Shown in pieces: positions 16,828 through 25,679 of a DNA stretch of 64,000 nt (position 1 is the stretch's first letter; every line of letters starts with the position of its first letter). The notes beneath the pieces are model-generated. The model was not told where the DNA came from. It ran no database searches and saw only the letters and a list, made by a program, of their open reading frames with translations. The position numbers and the translations under genes were made by a program. The stretch comes from Plantactinospora mayteni (GTDB lineage Bacteria > Actinomycetota > Actinomycetes > Mycobacteriales > Micromonosporaceae), in assembly GCF_016862935.1 (NCBI RefSeq), contig NZ_BONX01000029.1:31592-95591 (forward strand). The letters are read 5' to 3'.

Positions 16828-18351
16828 ATGATCGACGTCGACGTGCTGGTCGCCGGGTACGGACCGGTCGGCGCCGTACTGGCCGCGCTGCTGGGGCGGC
16901 GCGGCGTCTCGACGATGGTCGTCGATCCCGAGGCGGCGCCCTGCGCACTGCCCCGGGCTGCCGTACTCGACGCCGAGGCGCTGCGGGTGCTGGTGGGCCT
17001 GCCCGAGGTCGCGGATCTCGACCGGTGGGCGGTCGGGGTCCGACACTCCCGGTTCCTGGCACCCGACCACCGGCTGCTGCTCAGCCTGTCGCCGACGGAG
17101 AGCGGGTTCGGGGTACCGGCGGCGGCGCTGATCGACCAACCGGCCCTGGAGACGGCGCTGCGCTCCGGTGTCGCCGGACTGCCCGACGTGGCGGTACGCC
17201 TCGGCCGTTCGGTGGCCGCCCTCGACCCGGCCGACGACCACGTCCGAGTCGGGCTCGACGACGGTACGACCGTACGCGCCCGCTGGGTGGTCGGCTGCGA
17301 CGGCGCGTCCAGCACCGTACGACGACTGGCCGAGCTGCCCTTCCACGGCCAGACGTACGCCATGCCGTGGCTGGTGGTGGACGCCGAGACCGACGAGGCC
17401 GAGGTGGAACCGTCCACCTCGATGGTGCTCGACCCGCGCCGGCCGCTGGTGACGATGTCCAGCCCCGGCCGGCGCCGCTGGGAGTGGATGCTGCATCCGG
17501 ACGAGGACCCGGCCAAGATGAGCACTGCGGAGTCCGTCCGCCGGCTGGTCGCCGAGTGGACGCCGCCGGAGGCGATCCGGATCCGCCGGGTGGCCGTCTT
17601 CACCTTCCACGCCCGGCAGGCGACGCGGTGGCGCCGGGACCGGATCCTGCTCGCCGGCGACGCCGCGCACCTGATGCCGCCGTTCGCCGCCCAGGGCCTG
17701 GCCAGCGGCATCCGGGACGCCCAGAGCCTCGGTTGGCGGCTCGCCGACGTGCTGCGCGGGCTCGCCGACGACGGGCTGCTCGACGGGTACGAGCGGGAAC
17801 GCCGGCCGCACGTCGCCGAGATGATCCGGGTGAGCCTGGCGGTCGGCCGGGTGCTGCAGACCCGCAACCGCGCCGGTTCGGCGGTACTCCGGTCGCTGAT
17901 CAGGGCCGTGGCGGCGGTCCCGGGGCTGCCGGCCGGGGCCGCCCGGCAGAGTCGGCCGCGACCGGCGCTGCCGAAGGGCACCGCGGGCGACCTGCCCGGT
18001 GCGGGCCGGATGCTGCCGAACCCGCTGGTGTCCACGGCCGCCGGGCCGGTCCGGCTCGACGGCCGGCTCGGCTCCGGCTGGGCGGTGATCGGGGTCGGCT
18101 GCGATCCGACGGCCGTGGCGGATGCCGACGCACTCGCCTGGATCGCCGCCCGCGACGCGGTGACGCTGACGACCGACCAGCCGAACCCCGGACGGCCGGA
18201 GAGCGGGTCGATCGACGACGCCGCCGGCGCGCTCGGCCGAGGGCCGACCCTGCTGGTGGTACGCCCGGACCGGTTCCTGCTCGGCGCCGTACCGCCACCG
18301 CTGCGTGGTCGGGACCTCGACCGGGCGGTCCGCAGCCTCGGCGGGCAGTAG
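16828..18351 (+). CDS. FAD-dependent aromatic monooxygenase, PheA/TfdB family
   Basis: A 507-residue flavin hydroxylase. It has the Rossmann motif VLVAGYGPVGAVLAALLGRR at residues 5-24, the DG motif VVGCDGASSTVRR, and the second FAD motif RILLAGDAAHLMPPFAAQG. A thioredoxin-like C-terminal part follows from about residue 390. Such enzymes hydroxylate aromatic or polyketide substrates using NAD(P)H and oxygen; the substrate is unknown. GGGGAGGGG precedes the ATG. It stands alone between the divergent flavoprotein gene and the sugar importer. Confidence 0.87.
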   Translation: MIDVDVLVAGYGPVGAVLAALLGRRGVSTMVVDPEAAPCALPRAAVLDAEALRVLVGLPEVADLDRWAVGVRHSRFLAPDHRLLLSLSPTESGFGVPAAALIDQPALETALRSGVAGLPDVAVRLGRSVAALDPADDHVRVGLDDGTTVRARWVVGCDGASSTVRRLAELPFHGQTYAMPWLVVDAETDEAEVEPSTSMVLDPRRPLVTMSSPGRRRWEWMLHPDEDPAKMSTAESVRRLVAEWTPPEAIRIRRVAVFTFHARQATRWRRDRILLAGDAAHLMPPFAAQGLASGIRDAQSLGWRLADVLRGLADDGLLDGYERERRPHVAEMIRVSLAVGRVLQTRNRAGSAVLRSLIRAVAAVPGLPAGAARQSRPRPALPKGTAGDLPGAGRMLPNPLVSTAAGPVRLDGRLGSGWAVIGVGCDPTAVADADALAWIAARDAVTLTTDQPNPGRPESGSIDDAAGALGRGPTLLVVRPDRFLLGAVPPPLRGRDLDRAVRSLGGQ

Positions 18352-18614
18352 CCGCCCGGACCCGCGCGCCCGATCGCCGCGCTGCCGGTTTGCTGGTCGC
18401 GATCTGTCTTCTCTGGACATTCTTCTGCCGGCGTTCTGTCGGGTACCCGAAGGTCGCCTGGCGCTCGCAAGCGTTGATCTGCGACGCACCCCGGCTCACC
18501 GGCCACCGAGCTGCCCGAAGCCGTCGCCGGCAGACCTCCTGAAAGCCTTTGATTTCGGACAGGGTCTCACATCGTTGTCATCATTTGCCGTAATCAAGTC
18601 GTGTCTTTTCATGG

Positions 18615-18632
18615 CGCAATCGATATCTTGCG
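18615..18632. promoter_or_regulatory. Candidate LacI-type operator
   Basis: CGCAA and TTGCG flank an 8-base centre, an 18-base dyad that overlaps the -35 box of the importer promoter. A repressor bound here would block the polymerase. Assignment to the LacI protein at 14155 is inferred. Confidence 0.45.
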
Positions 18633-18656
18633 GAAATGAGTCCGCCTCGCTACAGT
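18628..18656 (+). promoter_or_regulatory. Candidate promoter of the ABC importer
   Basis: TTGCGG (18628-18633), a 17-base spacer and TACAGT (18651-18656) match a housekeeping-type actinobacterial promoter. Confidence 0.55.
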
Positions 18657-18784
18657 GACCCCACTCACACACGACGCCACACAGCTCCAGGGCCGGTCAC
18701 CTGGCGGGTGCGGACCAGCGGCAGGGCGCCTGGCCACGGTGACGCCAGGTCATGGAGACTCCCCGTTCCCGAAGGGATGGACAG

Positions 18785-20164
18785 ATGTCCGTACCGCAGT
18801 ACCGGAAGGCCGCGGCGCTGGCGCTCGTGGCCGGCCTGGGACTCAGCCTCGCGGCATGCTCCACGAAGAGCGACGACGACAACTCCGACGCCGGCGGCAA
18901 GGTCACCATCACGGTCGACTGCCAGCCGGTCGGCTCCCAGAAGGAGCTGTTGCAGAACTGGAACGCCGACGTCGCCGAGTTCCAGCGGCAGAACCCCGAC
19001 ATCGTCATCAAGAGCGTGAGCGTCGGCGAGCAGTGCAACAACCCGCCGGACTTCACCGCCCGGCTCGCCGGTGGCACCGTGACCGACGTCTTCTACGGGT
19101 ACATGACCGATCTCCAGCAGGTGCTGGACTCCGGTCAGGCGATGGACATCACCGAGTACGCCAACAAGGAGAACGTGCCGACCTGGGACAGCGTCGACCC
19201 GGCGCTCAAGGAGGTCTTCACCGACGGCGGCAAGCTCTACGCCGTACCGGTGAAGAACTACTCGATGGGGCTGGTCTACAACAAGGTGCTCTTCCAGCGG
19301 GCCGGGCTGGACGTGAACAACCCGCCGAAGAGCTGGGCCGACGTCCGGGCCGCCGCCAAGAAGATCTCCGCGCTCGGCAACGGCATCGCCGGGTACTCGG
19401 AATACAGCGCCGGCAACACCGGAGGCTGGCACTTCACCGCCCTGCTCTACTCGCAGGGTGGCCAGGTCCTGACCCCGGACGGCAAGAAGGCCGACTTCAA
19501 CAACGCGCAGGGCAAGCAGGTCCTACAGAACCTCAAGGACATGCGGTACGGCGACAACAGCATGGGCGCCCGCCAGCTTCTCCAGTGGGGTGACCTGCTG
19601 ACCAACGCCGCCGCCGGCAAGGTCGGCATGTTCGTCGGCGCACCGGACTCCACCCAGGCGATCGTCAGCCAGTTCCAGGGCAAGTTCCAGGACTGGGCGA
19701 TGGCCCCGATTCCCGGCCAGGACGGCCCGGCCAAGGGGACGCTCGGCGGTGGCGAGGGCTACTTCTTCAAGAAGGGCCTCACCCCGGAGCAGGTCAAGGC
19801 CGGTCTGAAGTGGATCGCGTACCAGAAGTTGACGGTGGGCAAGGGCCAGTTCGACTACGTACGGGCCAAGCCGCAGAACTACCCGGTGGGCCTGCCACAG
19901 CCGCTGCTCTTCGCCAACGGCAGCGAGGCGCAGAAGCAGGAACTCGAACTACGCAAGGCGAACGCGAACGTCGACACCGCGAACTTCGCGATCTTCGAGG
20001 CGACCCCGGTCGCGATCAAGGGTGAACCGCGCAACGCCCAGGCGGTCTACGCGGTGCTCGACGCCGCGATGTCCGGGGTGCTGACGAACCCGAACGCCAA
20101 TGTCGACGCGCTGCTCAAGACGGCCGAGGACAAGGTCAACCAGCTCCTGGCCGCCGAGAGCTGA
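18785..20164 (+). CDS. Carbohydrate ABC transporter substrate-binding lipoprotein
   Basis: A 459-residue binding protein with a lipoprotein signal: MSVPQYRK then a hydrophobic helix and a lipobox LAAC with Cys at about residue 25. The mature protein has the extracellular solute-binding (family 1) fold, with FTARLAGGTVTDVFYGYMTD and VKNYSMGLVYNKVLFQRAGL. It captures a sugar at the outer membrane face and hands it to the two permeases downstream. ATG at 18785 is preferred; an in-frame ATG at 18752 has no signal peptide character. No ATPase gene is in the cluster, so a shared MsiK-type ATPase elsewhere is expected. Confidence 0.9.
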   Translation: MSVPQYRKAAALALVAGLGLSLAACSTKSDDDNSDAGGKVTITVDCQPVGSQKELLQNWNADVAEFQRQNPDIVIKSVSVGEQCNNPPDFTARLAGGTVTDVFYGYMTDLQQVLDSGQAMDITEYANKENVPTWDSVDPALKEVFTDGGKLYAVPVKNYSMGLVYNKVLFQRAGLDVNNPPKSWADVRAAAKKISALGNGIAGYSEYSAGNTGGWHFTALLYSQGGQVLTPDGKKADFNNAQGKQVLQNLKDMRYGDNSMGARQLLQWGDLLTNAAAGKVGMFVGAPDSTQAIVSQFQGKFQDWAMAPIPGQDGPAKGTLGGGEGYFFKKGLTPEQVKAGLKWIAYQKLTVGKGQFDYVRAKPQNYPVGLPQPLLFANGSEAQKQELELRKANANVDTANFAIFEATPVAIKGEPRNAQAVYAVLDAAMSGVLTNPNANVDALLKTAEDKVNQLLAAES

Positions 20165-20244
20165 TCCCCGGTGGTGTGGGGGCCGGCGGGATCGGTCCCC
20201 ACACCGTTGGCACCCTCCGCTCACCGACTTTTCCAGGAGTTGCC

Positions 20245-21201
20245 TTGGCGATCACCACCGCCCCGGGTACCACCAGGCCGGGTCGCCCCGCCCGCCCGTA
20301 CGCGGAACGGCCACGGCGCGCCACCGGCCTCGGCCGGAAGGTCCGGGACAACCTCACCGGGCACGCGTTCCTGATCGGGGCGGTGCTCTGTTTCGTCGTC
20401 TTCTCCTGGTACCCGATGATCCGCGGCATCGTGATGAGCTTCCAGCGCACCCGCCGGGGCGAGACCACCTGGGTGGGCTGGGACAACTACCTCCGGATCC
20501 TCGACGACCCCAGCTTCTGGCCCGCCTGGAAGAACACCCTCTATTTCACGGTGCTGGCGCTCGTCCTCGGGTACGCGGTGCCGTTCTTCGTGGCGATCCT
20601 GCTCAACGAGTTCCGGCACGCCAAGGGGTACCTGCGGATCCTGGTCTACCTGCCGGTGATGCTGCCGCCGGCCTCGGCGCTCTTCCTCTTCAAGTACTAC
20701 GCCTACGATCCCAGCGAGGCCGGGCTCTTCAACGCGATCCTGAAGGCGCTGCACCTGCCGACCTCGGAGTGGATGCAGTCGCCGGAGATGACGATGCCGG
20801 CGATGGTGATCGCGTCGACCTGGATGAACATGGGCAGCGCGGTGCTAATCTATCTGGCGGCGTTGCAGAACATCCCCGGCGAACTCTACGAGGCGGCCGA
20901 GCTGGACGGCGCCGGGATCTGGCGGCGGATCGTCAACGTGACCATCCCGCAGACCCGGCTGATCCTGCTGCTGCTGGCGATGCTCCAGATCGTCGCCACG
21001 ATGCAGCTCTTCATCGAGCCGCTGATCCTGGCCAACGGCGCGGGCGCGGAGGACTCGGCGACCTCGGTGGCGTACCTCATCTACCAGCACGGGTTCTTCC
21101 AGAACGACCTCAACGGCGCGGCGGCGCTCGGCGTGATCATGCTCGTGGTGCTGGCCGGCTTCTCCGCCGTCTACGCGCGGCTGACCTCGAAACAGGACTA
21201 G
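20245..21201 (+). CDS. Carbohydrate ABC transporter permease (MalF-like)
   Basis: A 318-residue permease with six predicted membrane helices. The binding-protein-dependent transport signature is ELYEAAELDGAGIWRRIVNV (EAA loop), which docks to the ATPase. TTG at 20245 is preferred as start, because CCAGGAG sits about seven bases before it; the frame stays open upstream to an ATG at 20176 without a good ribosome binding site. It follows the binding protein after 80 bases and forms one unit with the next permease. Confidence 0.88.
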   Translation: MAITTAPGTTRPGRPARPYAERPRRATGLGRKVRDNLTGHAFLIGAVLCFVVFSWYPMIRGIVMSFQRTRRGETTWVGWDNYLRILDDPSFWPAWKNTLYFTVLALVLGYAVPFFVAILLNEFRHAKGYLRILVYLPVMLPPASALFLFKYYAYDPSEAGLFNAILKALHLPTSEWMQSPEMTMPAMVIASTWMNMGSAVLIYLAALQNIPGELYEAAELDGAGIWRRIVNVTIPQTRLILLLLAMLQIVATMQLFIEPLILANGAGAEDSATSVAYLIYQHGFFQNDLNGAAALGVIMLVVLAGFSAVYARLTSKQD

Positions 21202-21213
21202 GACGGGCGAGAC

Positions 21214-22101
21214 ATGGCACAGGACTCCGGCACCCGGACCCTCATCTCCCCCGCCCAGCTCCGCCGGGGGCGCGGCAGGGTCGTCTACTGGACGCTGCTC
21301 ACCGTCGTCGTGCTGGTGTTCACGCTGGCCTTCCTCGGGCCGCTCTACTGGATGGTCACCGGGGCGCTCAAGTCCGGCCAGGAGATCGCGCAGACCCCGC
21401 CGACGCTCTTCCCGAACGATCCGCAGCCGCAGAACTACGTCGACGCGTGGAACAACCTGGACCTGGCCAAGCTGCTCTTCAACACGTTCTACTACGCGGC
21501 CGGGGCGCTGCTGTTCCAGCTCGTCCTGGACACCGCGGCGGCGTACTCGCTGTCGAAGCTGCGGCCGATCTTCGGCAACGCGATCCTCGGGCTGATGCTG
21601 GCGACGCTGATGATCCCGGCGATGGTCCTGATCGTGCCGCAGTACGTGACCGTGATCGACCTGCCGATCCTGCACATCAACCTGCTCGACTCGCCGTTCG
21701 CCATCTGGCTGCCCCTGGTCGCGAACGCGTTCAACATCTTCCTGCTGAAGCGGTTCTTCGACTCGATCCCGGAGGACCTGATGGCGGCGGCGGTGATGGA
21801 CGGGGCGACGCCACTGCGTACGCTCTGGTCGATCATCCTGCCGATGTCGCGGCCGATCCTCGGGGTGGTCTCCATCTTCGCCGTGACGGCGGTCTGGAAG
21901 GACTTCCTCTGGCCGAAGCTGGTGATGCCGTCCCCGGAGACCCGTACGGTCAGCGTCGGCATCTACGCCTTCTCCGCCGGTACGCCGATGAACATCGTGG
22001 TCGCCGCCTCGGTGATCGCCGCGATCCCGACCGTGGTGATCTTCCTGATCTTCCAGCGGAACATCATGTCCGGCCTGACCACCGGCAGCATCAAGGGATA
22101 G
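21214..22101 (+). CDS. Carbohydrate ABC transporter permease (MalG-like)
   Basis: A 295-residue partner permease with six helices. The EAA loop reads PEDLMAAAVMDGATPLRTLW. The N-terminal helix (VVVLVFTLAFLGPLYWMVTG) and the motif ALKSGQEIAQTPPTLFPN are typical of the MalG branch. It starts 12 bases after the previous stop, and a terminator hairpin follows 14 bases downstream. Together with the previous two genes it forms the importer whose sugar is probably an alpha-glucoside, judging by the neighbouring GH13 enzyme. Confidence 0.88.
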   Translation: MAQDSGTRTLISPAQLRRGRGRVVYWTLLTVVVLVFTLAFLGPLYWMVTGALKSGQEIAQTPPTLFPNDPQPQNYVDAWNNLDLAKLLFNTFYYAAGALLFQLVLDTAAAYSLSKLRPIFGNAILGLMLATLMIPAMVLIVPQYVTVIDLPILHINLLDSPFAIWLPLVANAFNIFLLKRFFDSIPEDLMAAAVMDGATPLRTLWSIILPMSRPILGVVSIFAVTAVWKDFLWPKLVMPSPETRTVSVGIYAFSAGTPMNIVVAASVIAAIPTVVIFLIFQRNIMSGLTTGSIKG

Positions 22102-22115
22102 CCGGCTGCATCGAG

Positions 22116-22138
22116 GCACAGCCGGTTACCGGCTGTGC
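22116..22138. terminator. Bidirectional terminator hairpin
   Basis: GCACAGCCGG (22116-22125) and CCGGCTGTGC (22129-22138) pair perfectly around TTA. It separates the importer operon from the convergent phytoene synthase gene; its last base touches the synthase stop codon. Confidence 0.75.
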
Positions 22139-23085
22139 TACGGGACGGCCAGCGGCTCGGCGACCCCGCGACCTGCCCCGGGTGGCGCCCCGGGAACGGC
22201 CAGTGGGGTGCCGGTCGGGGTCAGCAGGGCTCGGGCGACGACCGCCGCCCGACGTCGGCGCGGCACGACGGCCCGGCCGGCGAAGACGTCGTACCCGGCG
22301 GTGACCACCTCGTCGAGGATGCCGCCGTACAGCAGGTAGGCGGTGCGGATGCAGGACTGCGAGGCGGGGACGAGCAGGGTCACCCCGGCCGCCGCGGCGG
22401 CATAGTGCTGCCGGGCGCGGCTCACCTCGTACTCGATCAGGTGCCGGATCGGCGGCGTGGCCCGGCGCCGTCGCGCGGCGGCGACCAGGTCGGCGCGGGT
22501 GACCCCGAACCTCGCCAGGTCCTCGGCCGGCAGGTAGACCCGGCCCCGGTCCAGGTCCTCGGCGACGTCCCGGACGAAGTTGGTGAGCTGGAAGGCGAAG
22601 CCGAGCTGCCGGGCCGGCTCGCGGGCGGCGGCCGGGTCGGCGCTGCCCAGGATCGGCAGCATCATCGTGCCGATCGCCGCCGCCGAGCCCGACATGTAGT
22701 CGAGCAGGTCGGTGTAGCGGGGGTAGCCGGTCACGGTCAGGTCCATCGCCATGCTGCGCAGGAACGCCGCGAAGTCGGCCCGGTCGAGGTCGAAGACCGC
22801 GATGGTGTGCAGCACGGCCGGCAGCAGCGGATCGGTCACCGGCTCGCCGCGCAGCCCGGTGAGGAACCGCTCGGACCAGTCGGCGAGCCGGGCGGACCGT
22901 ACCGGGGTCGGGAGTTCCTCGGTCCGGTCCACGATCTCGTCGGCATACCGGGTGAAGCCGTAGAGCGCGTGCACGTGGCGACGTTTCCAGGCGGGCAGCA
23001 GCCGGGTCGCGAGATAGTAGGTCCGACCATGCCGTCTGTGCAGTTCACGGCAGCGTTCGTAGGACCTGCCGAGACTGGTCTCCAC
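22138..23085 (-). CDS. crtB: Phytoene/squalene synthase family
   Basis: A 315-residue prenyl synthase. It contains the two Asp-rich motifs of the family: TRYADEIVDRTEE (first, close to DxxxD) and NFVRDVAEDLDRGRVYLP (second). It condenses two geranylgeranyl diphosphates to phytoene, or two farnesyl diphosphates to a squalene-type product. The neighbouring desaturase and isomerase favour phytoene. GTG at 23085 is preceded by GGAGGG. Two direct repeats lie just upstream (23101-23122). Confidence 0.88.
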   Translation of the reverse strand: METSLGRSYERCRELHRRHGRTYYLATRLLPAWKRRHVHALYGFTRYADEIVDRTEELPTPVRSARLADWSERFLTGLRGEPVTDPLLPAVLHTIAVFDLDRADFAAFLRSMAMDLTVTGYPRYTDLLDYMSGSAAAIGTMMLPILGSADPAAAREPARQLGFAFQLTNFVRDVAEDLDRGRVYLPAEDLARFGVTRADLVAAARRRRATPPIRHLIEYEVSRARQHYAAAAAGVTLLVPASQSCIRTAYLLYGGILDEVVTAGYDVFAGRAVVPRRRRAAVVARALLTPTGTPLAVPGAPPGAGRGVAEPLAVP

Positions 23086-23100
23086 CGACCCTCCAGGGCT

Positions 23101-23122
23101 AATCGACGCATCAATCGACGCA
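23101..23122. promoter_or_regulatory. Two 10-bp direct repeats in the crtB-crtI divergent promoter region
   Basis: AATCGACGCA occurs at 23101-23110 and 23113-23122, a 12-bp period. They sit between the crtB ribosome binding site and the crtI side. CarH-type MerR regulators bind short direct repeats of about 11-12 bp, so this is a candidate operator for the regulator at 25669. Confidence 0.4.
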
Positions 23123-23264
23123 ACTCGTAGGCTTCAGGGTACGCTCGACCGACTCTCGCCCGCGCGGGCGCGGCCTGCCTAGGTGCCAACAGGGGATCTT
23201 TCAGTTACAAAAACGAGAAGAACCGTGCCTTGCTGACCTTGGACGAAGGATGATGATCGGTTCC

Positions 23265-23273
23265 AGGAGGTGA
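23265..23273 (+). promoter_or_regulatory. Unusually strong ribosome binding site of crtI
   Basis: AGGAGGTGA at seven bases before the GTG (from the end of AGGAGG) is a near-full match to the 16S rRNA 3' tail. It fixes the start at 23278. Confidence 0.8.
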
Positions 23274-23277
23274 TCGG

Positions 23278-24765
23278 GTGCGAACCGTAGCTGGACGGAC
23301 CGACCGGGTGGTGGTGGTCGGCGCCGGCCTGGGCGGCCTCGCCTGCGCCCTGCACCTGGCCGGGGCCGGACGCCAGGTCACCGTGCTGGAGCGCGAGTCC
23401 GTGCCGGGTGGCCGGGCCGGCCGGCTCACCGTCGACGGGTACGAGTTCGACACCGGGCCGACCGTGCTGACCATGCCCGACCTGATCGCGGAGGCGCTGG
23501 GGGCGGTCGGCGAGGAGTTGGACGACTGGCTCGACCTCGTACCGCTCGACCCGGCGTACCGGGCGCACTATCCGGACGGGTCCACCCTGGACGTCCACAC
23601 CGACACCGCCCGGATGGCCGGGGAGATCGCCCGGGTCTGCGGCCCCCGCGAGGCCGACGGCTATCTGCGGTTCGTCGACTACGCCCGCCGGCTCTGGCGG
23701 CTCGAACGTGCCGACTTCATCGACCGCAATCTGGACCGCCCGACCGACCTGCTCACCGCCAACCTGTTCCGGCTGGTGGCCGCTGGTGCGTTCCGGCGGT
23801 TGCAGACCAAGGTGGACCAGTTCTTCGCCGACCCGCGTACCCGGCGGATCTTCTCCTTCCAGGCCATGTACGCCGGCCTCGCCCCGCACGACGCGCTCGC
23901 CATCTACACCGTGATCTCCTATCTCGACTCGGTCGCCGGGGTCTACTTCCCGCGCGGCGGCATCCACGCCGTCTCCCGGGCGCTGGCCGGTGCCGCCGAG
24001 AAGCACGGCGTACGGATCCGGTACGGCAGCACGGTCAGCCGGGTGGAGACCTCCGCCGGCCGGGCCACCGGGGTACGCACCGCCGACGGCGAGTTCGTCC
24101 CCGCCGACGTGGTGGTGCTCAACCCGGACCTGCCGGTGGCGTACCGTGACCTGCTGCCCGACGCCGCTCCCCCGCGCCGGCTGCGCTACTCGCCGTCCTG
24201 CGTCGTGCTGCACGTCGGCGCCGGGCAGGGCTACCGGGGCATCGCCCACCACAACATCCACTTCGGGCGGGCCTGGCGGCGCACCTTCGACGAGGTGATC
24301 CGGCGGGGCGAACTGATGTCGGACCCGTCGCTGCTGGTCACCAACCCGAGCCGGACCGACCCGTCGGTCGCGCCGGCCGGCCGGCACGGCTACTACGTGC
24401 TCGCCCCGGTGCCGAACCTCGACCGGGGCGCCGGGCTGGACTGGCGCGGCGACCTGCCCCGACGGTACGCCGACGACCTGCTGGCCACCCTGGAACGCCG
24501 GGGCTACGTCGGGCTGGCCGACAGCGTCGAGGTACTCCGGGTCGTCACCCCGGCCGACTGGGCCGACGCGGGGATGGCCGCCGGTACGCCGTTCGCAGCC
24601 GCGCACAGCCTGTGGCAGACCGGCCCGTTCCGCCCCGGCAACCTGCATCGCACATTGTCCAACGTGGTGTTCGTGGGTTCCGGCACGCAACCCGGGGTGG
24701 GCGTGCCTATGGTGATGATCTCCGGGAAGCTCGCCGCCGCCCGGGTGACTGGAGGTGGCCCATGA
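23278..24765 (+). CDS. crtI: Phytoene desaturase
   Basis: A 495-residue FAD enzyme of the CrtI group. The dinucleotide-binding motif VVVVGAGLGGLACALHLAGA is at residues 11-30. The signature near the C-terminus, VFVGSGTQPGVGVPMVMISG, is the bacterial-type phytoene desaturase pattern. It introduces double bases of desaturation into phytoene to give coloured carotenes such as lycopene. The stop overlaps the start of idi (ATGA, 24762-24765). It is the first gene of a three-gene operon on +, divergent from crtB. Confidence 0.92.
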   Translation: MRTVAGRTDRVVVVGAGLGGLACALHLAGAGRQVTVLERESVPGGRAGRLTVDGYEFDTGPTVLTMPDLIAEALGAVGEELDDWLDLVPLDPAYRAHYPDGSTLDVHTDTARMAGEIARVCGPREADGYLRFVDYARRLWRLERADFIDRNLDRPTDLLTANLFRLVAAGAFRRLQTKVDQFFADPRTRRIFSFQAMYAGLAPHDALAIYTVISYLDSVAGVYFPRGGIHAVSRALAGAAEKHGVRIRYGSTVSRVETSAGRATGVRTADGEFVPADVVVLNPDLPVAYRDLLPDAAPPRRLRYSPSCVVLHVGAGQGYRGIAHHNIHFGRAWRRTFDEVIRRGELMSDPSLLVTNPSRTDPSVAPAGRHGYYVLAPVPNLDRGAGLDWRGDLPRRYADDLLATLERRGYVGLADSVEVLRVVTPADWADAGMAAGTPFAAAHSLWQTGPFRPGNLHRTLSNVVFVGSGTQPGVGVPMVMISGKLAAARVTGGGP

Positions 24766-25679
24766 CAGCCGACCGCAACACGCCAAGCCGAAGCGACGAC
24801 GCGAGCCGGAGCCACGACGCGAACGGAAGCGACGGCGCAAGCAGAGGCGACGGCGCGGACCGGGGTGACGATCCCGGGAACCGGAGCGCGGAGGCGGACC
24901 GGAGGGCTCCCGAGGCGGACCGGGGCGAGGGGGCGGACCGGGGCGAGGGGGCGGACCGGGGTGGCGACCTCGGCGACCGGGGCCGGCCGACCGACCGGGA
25001 GCGGCATCTGGTGGAACTGGTCGACGAGGCCGGCACCCCGCTCGGTGCCCGTACGGTCGAGGAGGCGCACCGGCCGCCTGGCCGGCTGCACCGGGCCTTC
25101 TCCGTACTCCTGGTCGACCCGACCGGCCGGATCCTGCTCCAGCAGCGGGCCGCCGCCAAGACCCGGTTCCCGCTGCGCTGGGCCAACACCTGCTGCGGGC
25201 ACCCGGAACCCGGCCAGCCGCTCGACATCGCCGCCGGCCGGCGGTTGCGCGAGGAACTCGGCATCGAGGCGGTGCCGCTGACCGAGATCGGGGTGTACCT
25301 CTACCGGGCCGAGGACCCCGGCACCGGCCGGGTGGAACACGAGTACGACCACGTGCTCCGAGGTGCCTTCGACGCCGGCCGCACGGTGCTGCCCGACCCG
25401 GACGAGGTGGCCGACCTGCGCTGGGTACACCCCGACGAGCTGCGGGCCGGGCTGGACGCCGACCCGGAGGCGTACGCCCCGTGGCTGGCCGGGGTACTCA
25501 GCCGGCTGACCGGCCCGGCACAGTCATCGCCGGCACAGGCGTCACCGATGCAGTCGTCACCGGTGCAGTCGTCTCCGGCCGGGGCGCCGCGCCGGTCGGG
25601 TAACCGCGGCCGGTGGGAGCAGGTACCAGCTCCCACGGGTCAGGAGGACAACCCGGCGGAGCGGTCGGGTGGCCGATGA
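24762..25679 (+). CDS. idi: Isopentenyl-diphosphate delta-isomerase (type 1) with long disordered ends
   Basis: A 305-residue protein. The Nudix-type isomerase core occupies about residues 85-245: HRAFSVLLVDPTGRILLQQR, then the catalytic Cys in NTCCGHPEPGQ, the Nudix-like RRLREELGIEA, and a Glu-rich EHEYDH. It converts isopentenyl to dimethylallyl diphosphate and so supplies the carotenoid pathway. Two low-complexity extensions flank the core: about 80 N-terminal residues of Asp/Arg/Gly/Ser repeats and a Ser/Pro/Gln tail. A typical type 1 enzyme is about 180-200 residues. ATG at 24762 is coupled to crtI. Confidence 0.88.
   Translation: MTADRNTPSRSDDASRSHDANGSDGASRGDGADRGDDPGNRSAEADRRAPEADRGEGADRGEGADRGGDLGDRGRPTDRERHLVELVDEAGTPLGARTVEEAHRPPGRLHRAFSVLLVDPTGRILLQQRAAAKTRFPLRWANTCCGHPEPGQPLDIAAGRRLREELGIEAVPLTEIGVYLYRAEDPGTGRVEHEYDHVLRGAFDAGRTVLPDPDEVADLRWVHPDELRAGLDADPEAYAPWLAGVLSRLTGPAQSSPAQASPMQSSPVQSSPAGAPRRSGNRGRWEQVPAPTGQEDNPAERSGGR

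Larger units (their letters stand above)
18352..18784. other. Long upstream region of the ABC sugar importer
   Basis: This 433-base stretch contains no supported gene. Its middle (about 18540-18660) is markedly AT-richer than the rest. It holds the candidate promoter and operator listed separately. The leader from promoter to start codon is about 120 bases and begins G/C-rich, with possible secondary structure around 18700-18740. Confidence 0.6.
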
